A stretch of DNA of 64,000 nucleotides from SNAP01 sp049671745 (GTDB lineage: Bacteria > Bacteroidota > Bacteroidia > Bacteroidales > Marinifilaceae). The notes under the pieces were generated by a model. It did no database searches. It saw nothing but the letters and a program-made list of their open reading frames with translations, and was not told the DNA's origin. The stretch is taken from assembly GCA_049671745.1 (NCBI GenBank), contig JBATVL010000006.1, positions 16,086 through 80,085 on the forward strand. The letters are read 5' to 3'. Positions 45,701 through 52,567 of this stretch are shown piece by piece. Every line of letters starts with the position of its first letter. The stretch's first letter is position 1. The translations under genes and the position numbers were made by a program.

Positions 45701-46039
45701 AACAAATGGAAGAAACCTTCTGCTGTTCTAGTATGCGAAGGAAATTACTCTGATGCTTGTGGTTTCCCTTATGCTTACCAAACACTTAAGATTGGTAAAC
45801 TTGTTGGAATGCCTGTTCCTGGTACAATGACTGCAGTATGGTGGGAAACTCTACTTGATCCAACAATCTATTTTGGTATACCACAAGTTGGAATCAAAAA
45901 CTTAGAAGGAAACTATGTAGAAAATATTCAAATAGAGCCAGAAATTAAAATAAGAAATGACTATGAAGTTGTTACTACTGGTGTTGACCAACAGTTAAAA
46001 GCTGCTGTAGACGAACTATTAAAAGAAACAAAAAAATAA
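42788..46039 (+). CDS. Tricorn-like serine protease, exported
   Basis: A 1083-residue protein. The ATG at 42788 gives a signal peptide (MIKKVALLFIVLTALMGSVFA); the frame upstream begins with TTG and is not used. Residues about 22-300 and 310-650 are two TolB/WD40-like propellers with repeats such as ISPDGKTVVFEYQG and FSPDGKALIYSSER. A lysine-rich linker near 560-605 is followed by a PDZ domain (LGAFFDNNYKGNGLKVTEI) and an S41-type C-terminal protease domain with GKIGYVHVKGMD, DTRYNGGGW and the nucleophile Ser in NYSDACGFPYAYQ. Tricorn enzymes degrade peptides; this one is expected in the periplasm. It is complete and followed by a terminator. Confidence 0.9.
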   Translation: MIKKVALLFIVLTALMGSVFANNNPLWLRYPAISPDGKTVVFEYQGDLYKVATEGGQAIALTSNKAYDFSPVWSPDSKTIAFASDRYGNFDIYTISIDGGTPKRLTYNSSKEIPSSFTPDGKTIIFSANISDTKENAMFPAAGGELYAISAEGGREHQILTIPAEYAVYNKDMSTLFFQDRKGYENVWRKHHTSAVTRDIWAYDTKTKKYTQISDFKGEDLNPVISNDQKSMIYLSEQSGTMNVWKTEIKNPKNKTQLTSFKNHPVRFVTSTNNNRICFSYHGELYTQKEGQKAEKIKINLLKDMTENPVSFNVSRGGARGMNISPNGKEVAFIVRGEVFVTSTEYGTTKRITNTPEQERSVSFSPDGKALIYSSERNGSWNIYQTTIVRSEEKYFCNSTLLKEEAILEIPEETFQASYSPDGKEVAYLQERTTLKVLNLKTKKTRTILEGKWNYSYTDGDQHYQWSPDGKWFLANIYPHTLFVPDVALVSASGDKKVINLTESGYSDGNAIWSMKGNAMIWFTDKQGYRSHGSWGAEEDIFAMFFNQKALDEFKLSKEEREIKKAQEKEAKKAKSSKKDKKKKKKKGDKKKEEKVKDIKINLKDIQDRTLRLTINSSSIASALLTPDGKKLFYMSSFEKGYDLWEHDFIKHSTKKVLNLNGWGGNMQFDKDAKNIFLMSGGSLVKISVATTKRKNISYSAEFNLNKSAERSYMFEHVWRQVKKKFYDPTIHGLDWGFFKKEYAKFLPHINNNYDFAEMLSELLGELNASHTGSGYRARMKNGDRTAKLGAFFDNNYKGNGLKVTEIIEKGPLTKADSKIKEGVIITKIDGVKILANQSYYPLLNHKTGKKVLLSLYNPKTKKNWDEVVTPTSAGRLSGLLYERWVKTRQAECDRLSGGKIGYVHVKGMDSPSFRKTYSEMLGKYGTADAIIVDTRYNGGGWLHDDLITLLSGKKYANFSPRGLDMGSEPSNKWKKPSAVLVCEGNYSDACGFPYAYQTLKIGKLVGMPVPGTMTAVWWETLLDPTIYFGIPQVGIKNLEGNYVENIQIEPEIKIRNDYEVVTTGVDQQLKAAVDELLKETKK

Positions 46040-46051
46040 ACAGTATAATGC

Positions 46052-46085
46052 AAAAGGAGTTGCCATAATTGGCAACTCCTTTTTT
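46052..46085. terminator. Hairpin terminator between the Tricorn gene and the activase pair
   Basis: Perfect arms AAAGGAGTTGCCA/TGGCAACTCCTTT with a TAAT loop and flanking A and T runs lie between convergent genes. Confidence 0.92.
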
Positions 46086-46107
46086 ATATATAAACTTAGA
46101 ATTAGAA

Positions 46108-48564
46108 TTACTTATTACAACTAATCTCTAATTTTGCTTGCTCTTTGGCATTACGAGTCATAAAATGAAGTCTGTTTAATACATTAACATTTGACACACC
46201 ATTATCAAAGTCAAGGAATAAAATACTCATATCAGGATGCATATCTGTAATCTTCTTCTCTATACCCTTAGAAACAATGTGATTGGCAATACAACCAAAA
46301 GGCTGAAGACTTACCGCATTATTCACACCATTCTCAGAGAAATAATTAAATTCAGCTGGAATCAACCAACCTTCTCCAAATTGTGCAGATAGATTAATGA
46401 CTTTCTCAGCATGCTTAGCCTCATCATAAACATCAGTAAATGGTAAGAAATGATCAAATTTAGAACCTATCTTATTAAATTCATTTATCTGTCTATCTAT
46501 CACACCTTTGAATAAAGATAATACAAGTCTAGGCGCTGGTGATTTCTCAACATTATTCTTCTCATTAACTTTAGCATTAACAAAGAATTGAAAAAAGAAA
46601 TCTGTCAATGGTGGCACAACAACCTCCATTTTTTGCTCTACTAACCAGTTAACAACATCCTTATTTGCAAAAGAATTAAACTTAGCAAAGATCTCTCCTA
46701 CTATTCCTATCTTAGGAGTCACAACATTCTTCTTAATTATAGAGTTAAAATCCTCTACAGCAACTTTTAAGAGCTTTTTAATAGCCTTTGAATCACGAGC
46801 CTCTAAATATTGTTCTACCTCCTTAAGATACTTATTCTTAAGTCTAGCAGCCTCTCCCTGTTTCTTCTCTCTCACTACTGATGCATAGTAAAGTTTAGAA
46901 ATAGTATCTGTATAAAGAAGAACAGTAATTGTTACTTTAGAATATTTAAGCCAGTTCATTTTAAAGCCAGGCTGAGTATTAATCATTCCATCACCCATAG
47001 CTAAAGAAAGCACAGGAATATCAGAATATCCAGCAGCTATCATAGCCTTTCTAAGTGTTGTAAGATAATTAGTTGCTCTACACTGACCTCCTGTTTGAGT
47101 TATAATTACAGCCGTATCTTTTAAATCATACTTACCTGATCTTAAAGCTTTCAGAACATCACCAACTACAAGAGTTGCTGGGTAACAAACCTCATTATTT
47201 ACATATTTTAAACCAAGCTCTTCCGATTCATTATCACTTATTGGAAGAACTATAGCTTTATACCCATTCATTTTAAAAATAATTGGAAGCATAGGAGAAT
47301 AATACTCCGAAAAATGAGGCATTATAATTGTTTTCTTTCTGTCCTTCTCTTCAAAAATAGCAATCTTCTTATCTTCCTTCTTTTCTACATGATCAGGTAA
47401 ATGTCCTAATCTAAGACTCTCAACAAGAGAACGAACCCTTAAACGTAATGAGCCAATATTACTTACATCATCTATTTTTAAAAGAGTCAAATTCTTACCA
47501 TTTTCTTTTAATATAGAAGAAACTTCATCTGTAATAAAAGCATCTGGTCCACAACCAAAAGAAGATAAAAGAACAAAATGAACCTTGTTTCCCTGCTTGC
47601 CAACCCACTTGGCTGCTTTTAAAATTCTGTTTGTATAAGCCCACTGCATAACGCTTGTAGTACTTGCCTTATTTTCCTCAAAACGAACAATATCATCAGT
47701 TATAACATCAACTCCAAAAGAGGCAACCATATCTGATATTTTATGTTGTATCAAAGGATCATGATGATAAGGTCTTCCCGCAAGCATAATAACAATTCTA
47801 TCCTCTTTCTCAGCAGCTTTAAATATTTTATTAGCTTCAGTTGCCATTGTTCTACAATATTCCTCTTTAGCTTCTATAGCGGCAGAGAATGCAGCTTTAA
47901 AGATATTCGATAAGTTCTTCTTTCTTACATTCTGAGACTTATAAACATTTTCAATATAAGCCTTACAAGCTTTTCTCAATAGAACTGTATCCTTAAAAGA
48001 AATTGAAGGAGAATCTAAAGGAGAAACCAATTTCATCGAACTCTTTATCACATCTGAATATCCAGAAACGATAGGACAATTAAAACTATTTGGAGTATTA
48101 CAATCTTCTTTATGCTCAAATATTACATAAGGCATAAAAAGACGATCCACAGACTTAGCCTGAAGATTTTTAATATGTCCATGTACAAGTTTTGCAGGAA
48201 AACAAATATTATCAGACATCACAGTATTTGAACCTGCCTCATACATACTGAAATTAGATTGATCTGATAGTATAACCTTCAAACCACAATCAGTAAGTAA
48301 TCTATGCCAAAATGGGTAATTCTCATACATATTTAATGCACGTGGTATACCTATTCTAATGGCATCTTTATCATCACACACCTCTCTATCAAAAAGAAGA
48401 TTATATCTAAATGTACTTAGATTCTCTCCCGCTATTTCATCACTTCCTTTATTAGAAAATACTTTCTCACATTTATTTCCAGAATAATATACGTTCCCAT
48501 TTGCGAACTCATACTTAGTTACGGTACAATTATTCTCGCAAGCTTTACAACTTATTTCTTTCAT
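46108..48564 (-). CDS. 2-hydroxyacyl-CoA dehydratase-like protein, C-terminal half of the large activase-related family
   Basis: An 818-residue cytosolic protein. It starts with a small Cys motif (CKACENNC, then GNKCEKVF) and has two DUF2229-like repeats: RIGIPRALNMYENYPFW with MSDNICFPAKLVHGHIKNL, and later TIIMPHFSEYYSPMLP with NNEVCYPATLVVGDVLKAL. Other Cys blocks are SSFGCGPDAF, TQTGGQCRATNY and LQPFGCIANHIV. In many bacteria these parts are fused behind two activase domains in one 1400-residue chain; here they are a separate gene whose start overlaps the activase gene by four bases. Electron transfer from the activase into an iron-sulfur centre of this subunit is inferred. The substrate is unknown. 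Confidence 0.8.
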   Translation of the reverse strand: MKEISCKACENNCTVTKYEFANGNVYYSGNKCEKVFSNKGSDEIAGENLSTFRYNLLFDREVCDDKDAIRIGIPRALNMYENYPFWHRLLTDCGLKVILSDQSNFSMYEAGSNTVMSDNICFPAKLVHGHIKNLQAKSVDRLFMPYVIFEHKEDCNTPNSFNCPIVSGYSDVIKSSMKLVSPLDSPSISFKDTVLLRKACKAYIENVYKSQNVRKKNLSNIFKAAFSAAIEAKEEYCRTMATEANKIFKAAEKEDRIVIMLAGRPYHHDPLIQHKISDMVASFGVDVITDDIVRFEENKASTTSVMQWAYTNRILKAAKWVGKQGNKVHFVLLSSFGCGPDAFITDEVSSILKENGKNLTLLKIDDVSNIGSLRLRVRSLVESLRLGHLPDHVEKKEDKKIAIFEEKDRKKTIIMPHFSEYYSPMLPIIFKMNGYKAIVLPISDNESEELGLKYVNNEVCYPATLVVGDVLKALRSGKYDLKDTAVIITQTGGQCRATNYLTTLRKAMIAAGYSDIPVLSLAMGDGMINTQPGFKMNWLKYSKVTITVLLYTDTISKLYYASVVREKKQGEAARLKNKYLKEVEQYLEARDSKAIKKLLKVAVEDFNSIIKKNVVTPKIGIVGEIFAKFNSFANKDVVNWLVEQKMEVVVPPLTDFFFQFFVNAKVNEKNNVEKSPAPRLVLSLFKGVIDRQINEFNKIGSKFDHFLPFTDVYDEAKHAEKVINLSAQFGEGWLIPAEFNYFSENGVNNAVSLQPFGCIANHIVSKGIEKKITDMHPDMSILFLDFDNGVSNVNVLNRLHFMTRNAKEQAKLEISCNK

Positions 48565-50384
48565 ACTACTATTGTTTGGCCCACTAATTCATTAAGGGAA
48601 TTCTGTTTTATCTTTTCTTTTTTACTTTGTCTCTTTGCATATAGAGCTGCTCCATATGCCCCCGTTAATTCAGGTATATCAGTAAATGAAACTTCTTTAT
48701 TTGTTACATGCTCCATAGCGCGAATAACTGAATAGTTCTTAAAGGTTCCACCTTGTACGGTTATATAATCACCCAAATCATCATAGTTGTGTATCTTAAG
48801 AACTTTATGTAGCATATTCTTAATAATAGAAAATGATAAACCTGCTGCTATATCACTGGCTGGGGCATTTAATCGTAAGAATTGTTTAACCTTAGAATTC
48901 ATAAATACTGTACAACGTGTTCCCAAATCACATGGATTAGTAGAAGTACAAGCTAATTCAGCAAAATCACCTACAGTATATTTTAAATTCTCTGCAAATC
49001 CCTCTAAAAATGATCCACATCCAGAAGAACAAGCCTCATTAATTTCTAAACGATTAATTACACCATTCTCTACAAAGATTGCTTTCATATCCTGTCCACC
49101 TATATCTAATATAAATGATACTTTTGGATTGAATTTTAAAGCACCAGTGTAATGAGCTATAGTTTCAACAATACCGTAATTTAAATTAAAAGCAGCTTTT
49201 ATTAAATCCTCTCCGTAACCTGTTACACATGAACCAGCTATATGTATATGTTTACCTAGTAATTCTGCTTCATCATTACATTTTCTAAGTCCTTCAAGTA
49301 ATGTTCCCAAAGGATTTCCTTTATTCTTAGAATAGAAAGAGAAAATAAGATTATCTAATTCATCAGTCAAAACAATCTTAGTTGTTGTAGAACCGGAATC
49401 AATTCCTAGATAACAATTTGTATTAGTTAGTTTTGCAAATGTTGTTCTACTTACAAAGTTCTTTTGTTTTCTTGCTTTCCATTTTCCATATTCTGCTTCA
49501 TCCTTAAAAAGAGCAGGTAAGATACCTTTATCTGTATCTACTATCTCGTCAGAATTTCTCATTAAAGTGATAACAGCGCTTAACTTACTTGCATATCTTT
49601 CACTCTCCTTGTCAATTGCACAACCTAAAGCCGCAATAAGATTAGCGTTTTCAGGAATCACATAATCAGTATCACTAATATTAAGAACTTCTATGAAAGA
49701 TTTTCTCAAGTAAGGAATAAAGGCAAATGGGCCACCGCAGAATAGTATCTTTGGATTTATATCACAACCTCTAGCAAGAGTAGTTACAACTTGTACTGCA
49801 ATAGCATGAAATACAGATGCTGCAATATCTGACAATGGAACATTTCTACTTACAAGATTTTGAATATCTGTTTTTGCAAACACTCCACATCTTGAAGAAA
49901 TAGCATGAGTAGTAGTTGATTTTTCGGCTAATACATTTAATTCATCTACCGAAAGATTAAGCATAGTCGCCATTTGATCTATAAACGCACCTGTTCCACC
50001 GGCACAAGAACCATTCATTCTCATTGTTGGTGCTTTTCCTTTTTTGAAAAGTATAAGTTTTGAATCCTCTCCCCCTATATCAATTAAAGTTGAAATACCA
50101 TTGTATTTATTATCTATAACCACTGCTGAGGCTACTACCTCTTGCATAAATGGAAAGTTAAATCGCTCCGTTAAACCCATTCCTACTGAACCAGTCACAA
50201 GCATTCTTACCTCTACATCTCCAAACTTCAAAATAAAATCTTTAAATACAGATTCTAAAACTTTGGATACCCCAGCATTATGGCGACGATAATCAGAAAA
50301 ACAAATCTCATCACGCTCGTTGGTTACAACTACCTTTAAAGTTGTTGAACCAATATCTAATCCTAAATTATAATATGATTGCAT
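48561..50384 (-). CDS. Tandem-domain acyl-CoA dehydratase activase (BadF/HgdC type)
   Basis: A 607-residue protein of two ASKHA ATPase domains. Domain 1 (about 5-275) has LGLDIGSTTLKVVV, LIDIGGEDSKLILF, NGSCAGGTGAFIDQMA and SSRCGVFAKTDIQNL. Domain 2 (about 325-590) has LGIDSGSTTTKIVLTD, ILDIGGQDMKAIFV, NEACSSGCGSFLEGFA and GTRCTVFMNSKVKQF. Each thus has the phosphate motifs and the two Cys that bind a [4Fe-4S] cluster, so one chain may replace the usual homodimer. Its coding order with the next gene mirrors the fused family. A promoter with an AAACGTTT palindrome at the predicted start lies upstream, implying regulation. Confidence 0.88.
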   Translation of the reverse strand: MQSYYNLGLDIGSTTLKVVVTNERDEICFSDYRRHNAGVSKVLESVFKDFILKFGDVEVRMLVTGSVGMGLTERFNFPFMQEVVASAVVIDNKYNGISTLIDIGGEDSKLILFKKGKAPTMRMNGSCAGGTGAFIDQMATMLNLSVDELNVLAEKSTTTHAISSRCGVFAKTDIQNLVSRNVPLSDIAASVFHAIAVQVVTTLARGCDINPKILFCGGPFAFIPYLRKSFIEVLNISDTDYVIPENANLIAALGCAIDKESERYASKLSAVITLMRNSDEIVDTDKGILPALFKDEAEYGKWKARKQKNFVSRTTFAKLTNTNCYLGIDSGSTTTKIVLTDELDNLIFSFYSKNKGNPLGTLLEGLRKCNDEAELLGKHIHIAGSCVTGYGEDLIKAAFNLNYGIVETIAHYTGALKFNPKVSFILDIGGQDMKAIFVENGVINRLEINEACSSGCGSFLEGFAENLKYTVGDFAELACTSTNPCDLGTRCTVFMNSKVKQFLRLNAPASDIAAGLSFSIIKNMLHKVLKIHNYDDLGDYITVQGGTFKNYSVIRAMEHVTNKEVSFTDIPELTGAYGAALYAKRQSKKEKIKQNSLNELVGQTIVV

Positions 50385-50481
50385 TATATATATTTAAGTT
50401 ATTTTTTTTCATAATTCCTCTTAAAAATAAAGAATATAAGTTATTAACGACAAAGTATCTTTTTTGTTTGAAAATATAGTA

Positions 50482-50489
50482 AAACGTTT
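50482..50489. promoter_or_regulatory. Candidate operator palindrome at the activase promoter
   Basis: AAACGTTT, within GTAAAACGTTTCAAC, is centred on the predicted transcription start of the minus-strand promoter at 50493-50524. A central CG and flanking AAA/TTT are typical of LacI-family half-sites. A second copy occurs at 50715-50722. Confidence 0.4.
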
Positions 50490-50492
50490 CAA

Positions 50493-50524
50493 CAAATCTA
50501 GCTTTCCAAAATAGTTTTCACAAA
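50493..50524 (-). promoter_or_regulatory. Promoter of the tandem activase operon
   Basis: On the minus strand TTTG (50524-50521), 20 bases, then TAGATTTG (50500-50493) match the sigma-ABfr consensus. The transcript would start near 50487, about 100 bases before the ATG. Confidence 0.7.
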
Positions 50525-50714
50525 TTTTAGCTAATTATTTCTTGCAAATAATAGATATATATATACATTAATCGTCAAGATACCCCAACGTTACACTACT
50601 GAACAACAACAGATTAAACACAAACAAAAGCTTAAAAACTGAACAACTATTCATTTATAAAAACTACTAATTCATTAGCATATTAGTTATTTAAAATATT
50701 ATAAATATTTGTTA

Positions 50715-50722
50715 AAACGTTT
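50715..50722. promoter_or_regulatory. Second AAACGTTT palindrome
   Basis: GTTAAAACGTTTGAAT repeats the core of the palindrome at 50482, 233 bases away. Paired sites could allow looping by one regulator. No regulator gene is in the window. Confidence 0.3.
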
Positions 50723-50872
50723 GAATTGTAAAAAAATAGATATAAGATATCCTTTAAAGATACTAACATAGTAATAAATAGGGAACAAATACTTACTACA
50801 TAGCTATTTAATTCGAATCAAGTATGTAATAAATATGTATCAAGTATGATCTCTATTGAATATTTCTTGCAC

Positions 50873-50921
50873 CTTCCTTGGTTCTTCTTAGGGTATATAA
50901 ACCTAGGAAGAACCAAGGAAG
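50873..50921. repeat. 20-bp imperfect inverted repeat with tandem copies of one arm
   Basis: Arms 50873-50892 and 50902-50921 pair over 20 positions with a single G-T wobble and a nine-base loop (GTATATAAA). The right arm continues as three degenerate copies of an 11-12 base unit (GAAGAACCAAG, GAAGAACCTAG, AAAGAACCCAG) up to about 50939. TATCAAGTAT at 50838 and its inverse at 50958 flank the structure. Confidence 0.6.
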
Positions 50922-51085
50922 AACCTAGAAAGAACCCAGCAAGATTAGAGACAGAAGATACTTGATAGGTAATTAAGCTATACTTCATACATACCTCATA
51001 TATACTTAAGTCATCTTTAATACCTACTTGAGTCATATTTACCCTCTTTTATATTCAACTAATTCTATATATAAGCAAAGAATAT

Positions 51086-51093
51086 TATCTTTG
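51086..51093 (+). promoter_or_regulatory. Candidate -7 element for the Dus gene
   Basis: TATCTTTG matches TAnnTTTG 25 bases before the ATG at 51118; -33 is poor. Confidence 0.5.
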
Positions 51094-51117
51094 CGCCAAG
51101 ATAACAAACAAGAAAGT

Positions 51118-52065
51118 ATGCAAACAGAGATATCATTAGCACCATTACAAGGATTAACAGACTTCATTTTTAGAAACTCTTTTAATAAGTTTTTCAAAGG
51201 TTTAGATTCTACATATAGTCCATTTATACGCATAGAAAAAGGAGAAATTCGACGTTCTAAGCTTAGAGATGTAGAGTCTGAATTAAATAAAGGATCAAAT
51301 CTTGTACCTCAGATATTAACTAATGATACAGAAGAATTTCTTTTCTTAGCTAATATGCTTACTGATATGGGATATCAAGAAATAAACTGGAATCTTGGAT
51401 GTCCATTCCCTATGTTAGCTCGTCATAACCTTGGATCAGGTATGCTTAAAGAGTTTAAAAACATAGACGAAATGTTGACTAATATACTACCTAAAATAGC
51501 TTGTAAGTTATCTTTAAAAATTCGCTCAGGTTACGAGAATGAAACTGATCTTTTAGAACTTCTTCCTCTTCTTGAAAAACATAACTTAAGCGAAATAATT
51601 ATACATCCTCGTACTGGTATACAACAGTATAAAGGAGATGTAAATAAAGACGTTTTCGAAAAAGCTTTAGAGATTTCTAAACACAAACTTACATATAATG
51701 GAGATATTAATTCTCTAAAAGATTATAAAGCATTCTCAAAACAATTTCCATCTACTAACAGCATAATGATAGGTAGAGGCATTATCGCAAATCCTTTCTT
51801 GGCTATGGATATTAAAGGCATAGAAGTAGAAGGTGATAGACTTGAGATTTTCAAGAAATTTCATGGTGAACTGCTTGTGTCTTATTCTGAATTACTGAAT
51901 GGTGATATGCAGATTCTTAAACGTATGCAAGGGTTCTGGGAATATTTCTCACTTTCATTTACTAACTCTAGAAAGGTATATAAAAAGATTAGAAAAGTGT
52001 CTAATGCTACTAAATATGTCAATGCTGTAAATGAGATATTTAGAGAAGAAAAATGGATTTCATAG
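51118..52065 (+). CDS. tRNA-dihydrouridine synthase
   Basis: A 315-residue FMN enzyme reducing uridine to dihydrouridine in tRNA. The start at ATG 51118 gives MQTEISLAPLQGLTDFIFRN, the standard Dus N-terminus; an upstream open frame lies beyond the promoter. The catalytic Cys is in NWNLGCPFPMLARHN near 96-110, the FMN-phosphate and substrate residues in LSLKIRSGYENE, IIIHPRTGIQQYKG with His, YNGDINSL, and MIGRGIIANPFL. The RNA-binding helical C-terminal domain follows. Bacterial Dus types A, B and C cannot be separated confidently. It precedes the small membrane protein gene by 44 bases. Confidence 0.92.
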   Translation: MQTEISLAPLQGLTDFIFRNSFNKFFKGLDSTYSPFIRIEKGEIRRSKLRDVESELNKGSNLVPQILTNDTEEFLFLANMLTDMGYQEINWNLGCPFPMLARHNLGSGMLKEFKNIDEMLTNILPKIACKLSLKIRSGYENETDLLELLPLLEKHNLSEIIIHPRTGIQQYKGDVNKDVFEKALEISKHKLTYNGDINSLKDYKAFSKQFPSTNSIMIGRGIIANPFLAMDIKGIEVEGDRLEIFKKFHGELLVSYSELLNGDMQILKRMQGFWEYFSLSFTNSRKVYKKIRKVSNATKYVNAVNEIFREEKWIS

Positions 52066-52109
52066 ATTATTTTTATAATTTAGCAGTCTGAAATAAAAAA
52101 GATAATAAA

Positions 52110-52451
52110 ATGTTTCATTTTGGATTACTTTCTACATTTGTGCCATATTTACTAGCTGCCATTCTATATTTGATTGGTATGACTAGTTATGCCAAAGGTG
52201 TATTAGGTATTCCTGTAGAAGAAAATAAAGCGGAAAAGATAATTTCTCAAAATTATTCTAATGTTGATTCTTCCCAAAACATACATTTTTACGACAATAT
52301 TAAAGATTTTATTTACGAGCTCTGTGATACTCTTGCAGATGTCTCGGAGATAGATTCCACAATAAGATACACTCATAATGAATCCTTTAAGGATAATACT
52401 TTTTATTCATATTATTTTTCACGACCTCCCCCTACTCGATTTATATCATAA
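52110..52451 (+). CDS. Small membrane protein of unknown function upstream of the TonB receptor
   Basis: A 113-residue protein with one clear hydrophobic segment at the N-terminus (GLLSTFVPYLLAAILYLIGM at 5-24) and a polar remainder ending SRPPPTRFIS. I recognise no named family. A small protein placed before a TonB receptor is a recurrent Bacteroidetes arrangement, but I cannot state a role. The open frame has ordinary codon use for the window and a fair start context (GATAATAAAATG). It may be accessory to the receptor or independent. Confidence 0.55.
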   Translation: MFHFGLLSTFVPYLLAAILYLIGMTSYAKGVLGIPVEENKAEKIISQNYSNVDSSQNIHFYDNIKDFIYELCDTLADVSEIDSTIRYTHNESFKDNTFYSYYFSRPPPTRFIS

Positions 52452-52485
52452 ATCACTCAACAAATAAATATAAAAGAATAAAAAT

Positions 52486-52538
52486 ACCTCTAAGCACTGC
52501 GAAGAGGTGATTCTTCATTTTCTGTTTTTTTAACAGAA
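52486..52538 (+). promoter_or_regulatory. Two hairpins in the leader of the TonB receptor gene
   Basis: ACCTCT (52486-52491) pairs with AGAGGT (52503-52508) with an inner GC pair, and TTCTGTT (52520-52526) pairs with AACAGAA (52532-52538) around TTTTT. They lie 30-80 bases before the receptor ATG. They could be a weak terminator for the small gene plus a leader structure. Function is inferred. Confidence 0.35.
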
Positions 52539-52567
52539 TATAAGATGATTAAGAGCACACTCTCATT

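Larger units (their letters stand above)
50385..51117. other. Long intergenic region with promoter, palindromes and a repeat-rich segment
   Basis: The 640 bases up to the Dus promoter carry no credible gene. They hold the minus-strand activase promoter (50493-50524), two AAACGTTT palindromes, a 20-bp hairpin (50873-50921) inside a segment of degenerate direct and inverted repeats (about 50815-51030), and the Dus -7 element (51086-51093). A 72-codon minus-strand open frame at 50818-51036 is built on those repeats and is not accepted. Confidence 0.6.

Noticed and set aside
50818..51036. A 72-codon minus-strand open frame
   Set aside because: It is made of the repeat-rich intergenic sequence, overlaps the Dus promoter side, has no recognisable domain and no promoter of its own.
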